From: CAVYGN01 sp964413265
GTDB taxonomy: Bacteria > Spirochaetota > Brevinematia > Brevinematales > JAOACQ01
Assembly (NCBI GenBank): GCA_964413265.1
Contig: CAYPRX010000060.1
Coordinates: 1 to 64,000 of the forward strand
Reading direction: 5' to 3'
Length of the DNA stretch: 64,000 nt
The notes beneath the pieces were generated by a model that was not told the DNA's origin, made no database searches, and was given only the letters and a program-made list of their open reading frames with translations. Position 1 is the first letter of the stretch. Each line of letters begins with the position of its first letter. The translations under genes and the position numbers were made by a program. Below are positions 59,595 to 64,000 of this stretch, in pieces.

Positions 59595-59987
59595 TTAAAA
59601 GACTATATCGACGCTTGATTCCCACAGGCCATGAATGTTGCAATAGCTTTCGGCAATAAGCTTGCCCGGAGCATCAAGCTTGAGGTTAAATGTGGCAATG
59701 GAATTTGAATAAACCGGTCCCTTGTTAGGGCCGTCGACGGACTCACCATGTGCAGAGAAAACGCTTGAACCGATTTCGTAGATGAATTTTCCTCCATCGG
59801 GCATAAAATAAAGCTTGATCCAGGCGATATGGTGTTCCGTTGTATTGGGGTGCGGTATTTCTTTTCCAACAGTAACACTTACTGTAAAGGAGACGCCGCT
59901 TTTAACGCCGGAAGTACCTTCGATTACCGGGACATGTTTTTCCTTTTTAAAATCCTCTGTTTTAAAGTAATCACCTAATTTTGCCAT
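59595..59987 (-). CDS. class II superoxide reductase (neelaredoxin)
   Basis: The 130-residue protein is a one-iron superoxide reductase without the desulforedoxin N-domain. Ligands of the Fe(His)4Cys site are visible: His in KEKHVPVIEG (with the catalytic-type Lys before it), His in IPHPNTTEHHIAWIKLYF, and Cys and His in SYCNIHGLWES. It reduces superoxide to hydrogen peroxide without making oxygen, using rubredoxin-type donors, and is typical of anaerobes and of Treponema. ATG 59987 has GGAGG five bases upstream; a TTG further up lies within the -35 element and is not the start. A strong promoter lies at 60022-60050. Confidence 0.93.
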   Translation of the reverse strand: MAKLGDYFKTEDFKKEKHVPVIEGTSGVKSGVSFTVSVTVGKEIPHPNTTEHHIAWIKLYFMPDGGKFIYEIGSSVFSAHGESVDGPNKGPVYSNSIATFNLKLDAPGKLIAESYCNIHGLWESSVDIVF

Positions 59988-60021
59988 ATATACCTCCAAA
60001 ATAACAAAATGGGTTTCGAGT

Positions 60022-60050
60022 AATATACGAAATATGCACTCATTCGTCAA
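60022..60050 (-). promoter_or_regulatory. sigma70-type promoter for the superoxide reductase operon
   Basis: On the minus strand TTGACG (60050-60045), 17 bases and TATATT (60027-60022), about 35 bases before the superoxide reductase ATG. No PerR or Fur operator was recognised. Confidence 0.6.
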
Positions 60051-60095
60051 ATGATAAACCTCTGGAATTATAAAAACCCATTAGTATTCTGCAGG

Positions 60096-60722
60096 TCAGG
60101 GTACATAATTCGGCGGCAACTGGGACGACGGTATGTAAATAGCTCTTTTTTCAAAGGGTTTGATATTATACCCCAGCATTGAATAGCCGTTAAAGAAGTC
60201 CGCAGAAGTGATCCCGGAGTAATACTTCATCAGATTGGCTGAATCTGTCTGGAACTGATCACCAATGGACTCGATACCCCACCACATAAAAGGTAAAGTA
60301 TTCACTCTGAATTCGGTTTTAAGGTTTCCAAGATAGAAAATTGTTCCCGGGCTAACTGTAAAATCCTGATCGACAGGTACGGTATAAGAATCCCAACCGT
60401 CAAAATTGAGAATAATCTTGTGAAGTGTGTATTCACCTGAAGCCATAGTTACGAAAAAGTAACCCTGATCCCCATTAAGAGATATTATGATTTCCTTATC
60501 ATTCGGTGATTTCGGTACAAGGTCAAATTTTAGATAAGCCTCATTTGCGAAATATGTGGGGCTTCTAACAACATAATCATAAACCCCGTAAATATATCCC
60601 TTATTACTGTCCAATTTTCCTCCGCTCAGATCGGAAGGTTTTAAGTTCGTTTCATAGATATACGAACATCCCGCAATCATTAACGACAACGGAATTAAAA
60701 AGGATAGTATTGAACTTTTCAT
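60096..60722 (-). CDS. lipoprotein of unknown function
   Basis: The 208-residue protein starts with a lipoprotein signal (KSSILSFLIPLSLMIAGCS, lipobox MIAGC, Cys about 18). The mature part is beta-rich, with GYIYGVYDYVVRSPTY, KEIIISLNGDQGYFFVTMAS and GEYTLHKIILNFDGWDSYTV, and resembles small DUF2846-like or spirochaetal surface lipoproteins that read as a single beta-sandwich; no family is certain. ATG 60722 has GAGGAG six bases upstream and its own promoter at 60745-60773. It is divergent from the glycolipid synthase gene and sits alone on its transcript. Confidence 0.75.
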   Translation of the reverse strand: MKSSILSFLIPLSLMIAGCSYIYETNLKPSDLSGGKLDSNKGYIYGVYDYVVRSPTYFANEAYLKFDLVPKSPNDKEIIISLNGDQGYFFVTMASGEYTLHKIILNFDGWDSYTVPVDQDFTVSPGTIFYLGNLKTEFRVNTLPFMWWGIESIGDQFQTDSANLMKYYSGITSADFFNGYSMLGYNIKPFEKRAIYIPSSQLPPNYVP

Positions 60723-60744
60723 ATATTTCTCCTCTACAATTAAG

Positions 60745-60773
60745 ATTATAATATTATGAGTCCCCTTCGTCAA
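60745..60773 (-). promoter_or_regulatory. sigma70-type promoter for the lipoprotein gene
   Basis: On the minus strand TTGACG (60773-60768), 17 bases and a perfect TATAAT (60750-60745), 22 bases before the lipoprotein start. It is back to back with the promoter at 60806-60834. Confidence 0.65.
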
Positions 60774-60805
60774 TAGAAGATGCATATAGATATACAATAT
60801 CATTC

Positions 60806-60834
60806 TTGACACTCTCTAAAATTACCTGTAAACT
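60806..60834 (+). promoter_or_regulatory. sigma70-type promoter for the glycolipid synthase gene
   Basis: A perfect TTGACA (60806-60811), a 17-base spacer and TAAACT (60829-60834). It gives a leader of about 130 bases before the glycosyltransferase, long enough to hold the 22-codon ORF at 60909-60977. Confidence 0.6.
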
Positions 60835-60908
60835 TTATTGATAAAAATCAGTCCGCCAGAAGGTAAGGACCGCGTGAAAGTATTGTGCAGCTCCTTAAGG
60901 TGAGCCAT

Positions 60909-60977
60909 ATGCATGATGTACTTGAACTTTTTTCCCATAAGCAAGGGCAATCGTCAAAACTTGAAATAAGTATATGA
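60909..60977 (+). CDS. possible 22-residue leader peptide overlapping the glycolipid synthase start
   Basis: A short frame encodes MHDVLELFSH followed by KQGQSSKLEISI. AAGG lies eight bases before its ATG. Its TGA overlaps the ATG of the glycosyltransferase gene (ATGA), and that gene has no recognisable ribosome-binding site of its own, so ribosomes ending here could restart on it. Such an arrangement points to translational coupling, but the peptide is short and could be chance. It is not a known attenuator: there is no run of one amino acid. Confidence 0.4.
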   Translation: MHDVLELFSHKQGQSSKLEISI

Positions 60978-62110
60978 AAGAAAAAAAAAGGATTTTATTT
61001 ACAGTGCTTGAAGCAGGTGCAGGCCATAAAATGCCGGCATTAGCAATCAGGGACGCAATAGAATCGCTTTACCCGGGCCGGTTTAACATGGATGTTGTCG
61101 ATTTCTTTAAAGAATCAGGAGCGCTTACAGATGACTTTCTCATGAAGCGAGTTTGGGATTTCGCTCTGGCCCACCCCATAGCGGCTAGAATGGTGTACGC
61201 CCTTATCGAATTTTTTCATTTCAGTCCAAGGTTTTATATAAAAATATTGCTTGTAGAAGCATGGAAAAAGGGGTTATGCTACATAAAAGAATACAATCCC
61301 GACATGATCATATCAACTCAATTTTACTGCCTGCCGGCTTCCAGTATGTCGAGGGATTTCCTAAAACTTCCGATCAAGGTGATCGGATATGTTACGGACC
61401 CTTTCTGTGGTTATTCGCTTTGGGCCGACAGGGGTGCCGATTATATCCTTGTTTCATCGGAAAAAGCAAGGCAGATGATAATCAGGCGCAAGGTAAGCCC
61501 TGAAAGGGTAAAAATATTTCCCTTTCCAGTTAATCAGAAATTCTTCAGCCGGGCCAGGACGGGAGAACAGATTATAAGGCGGTATTCTTTAAATCCTGAC
61601 TATAAGACGGTCCTGGCGACAGCTGGCGGACAGGGCATAAGCAATATCGGGATATTCGTCAAAAAAATATACAAGAAAGGACTGCCGCTGAATGTTATTG
61701 CTGTCTGCGGTAAGAATGAGAAACTCAGACTCGAGCTGGAAGCTCTTAAATCGGGGACATCTTCTATCACAAACCTTATACCGATCGGATACGCAGATAA
61801 TATGAATGAACTCCTCTCTGTCTCAGATCTCAATATTGCAAAAGCAGGTGCTTCTACTACATTCGAGGCTTTATTCATGGATAACCCAATCATCTTTACT
61901 CATTATGCCGCTCCGCCGGAAAAGCCCAATATTGATTACTGTATTGAGAATAAGGTTGGATGGTATACACCTGGTGAAAAATCTTTCTTTAAGGTACTCA
62001 ACATGATTCTAAATAAAGGCATTCTTGAAGAGTATAAAAATAATCTAAAAAAATTGAAACTTCATTCCGGAAGTGAAGAGATAGCAAAATTTATCGTTTC
62101 ACAGCTTTGA
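60974..62110 (+). CDS. MGDG synthase/UgtP-like diacylglycerol glycosyltransferase
   Basis: The 378-residue GT-B enzyme has the MGDG-synthase N-terminal domain: LFTVLEAGAGHKMPALAIRD with the G-x-G-H lipid/glycan site, and MDVVDFFKESG. A GT28 C-terminal domain follows, with TVLATAGGQGISNIG, VIAVCGKNEKLRLELEAL, PIGYADNMNELLSVSDL and AKAGASTTFEALFMDNP, where the K-x-G-x-x-T-x-E pattern binds the UDP-sugar. It probably adds glucose or galactose to diacylglycerol at the inner membrane, making membrane glycolipids. It is preceded by a possible leader peptide and converges on ymdB. A second, GT4-type lipid glycosyltransferase lies at 13255. Confidence 0.85.
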   Translation: MKEKKRILFTVLEAGAGHKMPALAIRDAIESLYPGRFNMDVVDFFKESGALTDDFLMKRVWDFALAHPIAARMVYALIEFFHFSPRFYIKILLVEAWKKGLCYIKEYNPDMIISTQFYCLPASSMSRDFLKLPIKVIGYVTDPFCGYSLWADRGADYILVSSEKARQMIIRRKVSPERVKIFPFPVNQKFFSRARTGEQIIRRYSLNPDYKTVLATAGGQGISNIGIFVKKIYKKGLPLNVIAVCGKNEKLRLELEALKSGTSSITNLIPIGYADNMNELLSVSDLNIAKAGASTTFEALFMDNPIIFTHYAAPPEKPNIDYCIENKVGWYTPGEKSFFKVLNMILNKGILEEYKNNLKKLKLHSGSEEIAKFIVSQL

Positions 62111-62120
62111 AAGATATATC

Positions 62121-62921
62121 TTATACCACTTCCTTGATCCTGCTTATAAGAACCGATTCTCCGGTTTCCTTGTCGATATCAATAACTATACCCTGGACTT
62201 CGATTTTTCCCTTGTCCTCTGGTGAAAACCTGACAGGCAAATGCTGTATAACCTTCCTGTAGGATTCCTCGATTTTCATACCAATTACAGAATCAATAGA
62301 ACCGCACATCCCTATATCTGTAATATATGCTGTTTTTTTTGGAAGGATCCTTTCATCAGCCGTCTGAATGTGGGTATGAGTGCCCCAAACCGCGCTTATC
62401 CTTCCATCGAAATACCAGCCGAAAGCCTGTTTTTCACTTGTAGCGTCGGCATGAAAGTCAATTAAAATGATTGTCACCCCATCTTTTCTGAGTCTCTCAA
62501 TCTCAATGTCCACCCTTTGAAAAGGGCAGTCAATGGCATCCATGAAAATTCTGCCCATAGCGTTGATGACTGCAGTTTTTAAACCATTTACCTCATAAAT
62601 GAAAGTACCATGGCCTGGAGTGTTAGGCGGGTAATTTATAGGGCGAAGAAGATTGGGAGTACTGTCTATAAATTCGAATACTTCTTTTTTCTGCCAGACA
62701 TGATTTCCCGTCGTAATAACATCAACGCCGGTATCAAGGAGCTGTTTAGCCGCCTGTCGGGTTATACCAAAACCATGTGCAGCATTCTCACCGTTAACAA
62801 CAACAATATCAGGTGACATATTGATCTTCATCCTGCCAATCACGCTTGCTAAAGCCTTCCTTCCAATGTCCCCTATAACATCACCGAAGGCAAGCACCCT
62901 GAAAATATTCTCGGATTTCAT
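62121..62921 (-). CDS. YmdB-family metallophosphoesterase (2',3'-cyclic phosphodiesterase)
   Basis: The 266-residue protein has the YmdB/TIGR00282 motifs that form a two-metal site: LAFGDVIGDIGRKAL, VNGENAAHGFGIT, ITTGNHVWQKKE, LIDFHADATSEKQAF and WGTHTHIQTADERIL. The Bacillus homologue cleaves 2',3'-cyclic nucleotides and affects sporulation and biofilm gene expression. All metal-binding residues are present. Length is normal. A YmdB next to rny (RNase Y) is common in other bacteria; here the next gene upstream is an RsbW-like kinase instead. Confidence 0.9.
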   Translation of the reverse strand: MKSENIFRVLAFGDVIGDIGRKALASVIGRMKINMSPDIVVVNGENAAHGFGITRQAAKQLLDTGVDVITTGNHVWQKKEVFEFIDSTPNLLRPINYPPNTPGHGTFIYEVNGLKTAVINAMGRIFMDAIDCPFQRVDIEIERLRKDGVTIILIDFHADATSEKQAFGWYFDGRISAVWGTHTHIQTADERILPKKTAYITDIGMCGSIDSVIGMKIEESYRKVIQHLPVRFSPEDKGKIEVQGIVIDIDKETGESVLISRIKEVV

Positions 62922-63000
62922 AATCGATCACCAGCCGATAAAACTACCCGCTCAATAAAACGGGCATTCAGATTAAATTATTCCCTATAAAAAAGCAAGA

Positions 63001-63444
63001 TTAATCCGACTGCCGCAGGTATTTGACAAGCTTTACTGTATTTCCCTGACCTTCCCTGTATTCATGTGTAATTCTATCCATAAAATTTTTCATTGTAAAG
63101 ATCCCCAGACCATGGGTTTTCTTTTCAGAAAGATGTTCCTCAACATCCACAGAAGGGAACCTGTTCGGGTCAAAGGGCTTCCCTCTGTCGCTTACAGATA
63201 TGGATATTCCATTTTCTACCTCTTCAAGTTCGATTTCAAGGTCCCTTTTACCCGGGGGTATCTCAGGGTCATAGGAATAAGAATATTTTATGATATTTGT
63301 ACAGAGTTCGTCGACGGCCATTTCTATTTCAGAGGCAGCAATCTCATCAAAACCGATTTTGACTGCATACTCGCTGACAAAGGAACGGATCTTTCCGAGG
63401 TTAGATAGTTCACCCTGGATCTTTAGTATTAATTTACCCGCCAT
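63001..63444 (-). CDS. RsbW-like serine-protein kinase/anti-sigma factor
   Basis: The 147-residue protein is a stand-alone GHKL ATPase of the RsbW/SpoIIAB class: SNLGKIRSFVSEYAVKIGF, ASEIEMAVDELCTNIIKYSY (N box), SVSDRGKPFDPNRFP (G1) and HGLGIFTMKNFMD (G2). Such kinases phosphorylate a STAS antagonist and bind either it or a sigma factor or other output protein. Eight bases downstream of a STAS gene, it completes a kinase/antagonist pair. No sigma factor gene is adjacent, so the output partner is unknown. Confidence 0.9.
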   Translation of the reverse strand: MAGKLILKIQGELSNLGKIRSFVSEYAVKIGFDEIAASEIEMAVDELCTNIIKYSYSYDPEIPPGKRDLEIELEEVENGISISVSDRGKPFDPNRFPSVDVEEHLSEKKTHGLGIFTMKNFMDRITHEYREGQGNTVKLVKYLRQSD

Positions 63445-63452
63445 GCTTCGTT

Positions 63453-63794
63453 TTATTTCAGCATAGTTAAGGCCTTAGCAACTGAATCAGCAATGGTCAG
63501 AACCTTTGTAAAGCCCATTGTTTCGAAGACATGCCTTATTTTATCGGACATCCCTGAAATTACAATGTTGCCTCCCGCTGATTTCGCATCATTAAATGAA
63601 GCAATGAGAACGCCAAGACCCGCTGTGGCGATATAATCGACCTTTTCCATGTCAATAATGATCTTACTGGATTTTCCCAGAATGCTCTTAATCTGCTTGT
63701 CAAACTGGGGGGTCGTATGAGCATCGAGCGAGCCTTTTATGCTCAGTATCCCGACGGCCCCTTCTTTTCTAAAATTGAATTCTGCGTCTGCCAT
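63453..63794 (-). CDS. STAS-domain anti-sigma-factor antagonist
   Basis: The 113-residue STAS protein has VGILSIKGSLDAHTTPQFDK, KIIIDMEKVDYIATAGLGVL and ISGMSDKIRHVFETMGFTKV. The phosphoacceptor position, normally D-S-S-G, reads A-T-A-G, so the acceptor would be Thr. It pairs with the RsbW-like kinase downstream. AAAGGAGAG precedes the ATG. It is 20 bases after a probable outer-membrane protein gene, which may share its transcript. Confidence 0.92.
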   Translation of the reverse strand: MADAEFNFRKEGAVGILSIKGSLDAHTTPQFDKQIKSILGKSSKIIIDMEKVDYIATAGLGVLIASFNDAKSAGGNIVISGMSDKIRHVFETMGFTKVLTIADSVAKALTMLK

Positions 63795-63814
63795 AACAGC
63801 TCTCCTTTCAAAAT

Positions 63815-64000
63815 TTATAAAATAATATCGATTTCAAGTTCATAATTCTGCTGTGGTTCACTTCCAGGGAGCTCCCCGAGCTCTTCAGTAAAATAAGCGG
63901 CGTTTATCGTAATTAAAGGAAAAACCAGACCAAATCCGGCTGTTGGATAACCCTCGTAAAAGCCTGCCCTGAGTTTCAGGAAAGAAAAAACGCCAAGCTC
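63815..64000 (-). CDS. C-terminal end of a probable outer-membrane beta-barrel protein
   Basis: Only 61 codons are in the window; the frame runs from the window edge to a stop at 63815. The sequence alternates hydrophobic and polar residues in strand-like blocks: SFLKLRAGFYEGYPTAGFG, LVFPLITINAAYFTEELG, then NYELEIDIIL. This is the pattern of closing strands of spirochaetal outer-membrane beta-barrels, though a C-terminal Phe is absent. The family is not identifiable from the fragment. Confidence 0.45.
   Translation of the reverse strand, partial: ELGVFSFLKLRAGFYEGYPTAGFGLVFPLITINAAYFTEELGELPGSEPQQNYELEIDIIL

Overview
The window looks like ordinary chromosome from a motile spirochaete, probably an uncultivated or anaerobic lineage. 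The best phylum marker is the flagellin at 22115-22987. It is short and has the N- and C-terminal sequence pattern of periplasmic FlaB core flagellins. A class II superoxide reductase, a ferredoxin:disulfide reductase-like Fe-S protein, two radical SAM enzymes and oxygen-sensitive GltBD fit an anaerobe or microaerophile. Assignment to phylum is fairly secure; nothing finer can be supported. No insertion sequence, prophage, CRISPR array or island boundary was seen. Genes are tightly packed, and after start correction no gap exceeds about 290 bases.

Layout. 1-5161: end of a CoaE-like gene, a SpoIID/LytB lipoprotein, then leftward thiL, amrS and a Maf/DUF115 flagellin-modification gene, plus tRNA-Arg. 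5163-9718: mreB-mreC-mreD, a DUF2127 membrane protein, a glutaredoxin with an FTR-rubredoxin fusion, and recX. 9869-15675: polysaccharide deacetylase, NAD synthase, diguanylate cyclase, a GT4 glycosyltransferase and a GNAT-like protein. 15826-22077: an MshEN-domain protein with a secreted partner, an Ogg2 glycosylase, DUF554, a HAD-Smr fusion, SAH hydrolase and an O-antigen-ligase-like membrane protein. 22076-23186: flaB with a clear terminator, a CsrA-type leader hairpin and a sigma28-like promoter, then tRNA-Pro. 23362-25614: XRE-cupin regulator and acyl-CoA synthetase. 25611-33121: a leftward operon of TrpB2, an ATP-grasp/FMN-dehydrogenase fusion, a radical SAM protein, an M23 peptidase and HtpG. 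33245-39297: a leftward signalling operon of a ComFB-like protein, a 43-residue membrane protein, DUF2225, a TPR protein, a membrane GAF-PP2C phosphatase and a STAS protein.

39338-49690: RNase HIII, a small membrane protein, tRNA-Gly, a PhoR-like kinase, a Cache chemoreceptor, a degenerate HD-GYP protein, guaB, dapB, tldD and a coiled-coil protein. 49905-52925: larC-larB and larE for the nickel-pincer nucleotide cofactor. 52918-60050: superoxide reductase, a phosphoribosyltransferase, gltB and gltD leftward. 60096-64000: a lipoprotein, a glycolipid synthase preceded by a mini-ORF, YmdB phosphodiesterase, an RsbW-like kinase with a STAS antagonist, and the end of a probable outer-membrane protein.

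Recurring themes are envelope and motility (MreBCD, FlaB, Maf, glycosyltransferases), c-di-nucleotide and partner-switching signalling (GGDEF, degenerate HD-GYP, ComFB-like, PP2C, STAS, RsbW) and redox biology. The best candidates for something undescribed are the TrpB2/ATP-grasp-FMN/radical SAM operon and the ComFB/PP2C/STAS operon. No biochemical function is claimed for either as a system. All start sites were chosen by reading Shine-Dalgarno sequences and family alignment from memory; no database search was run.
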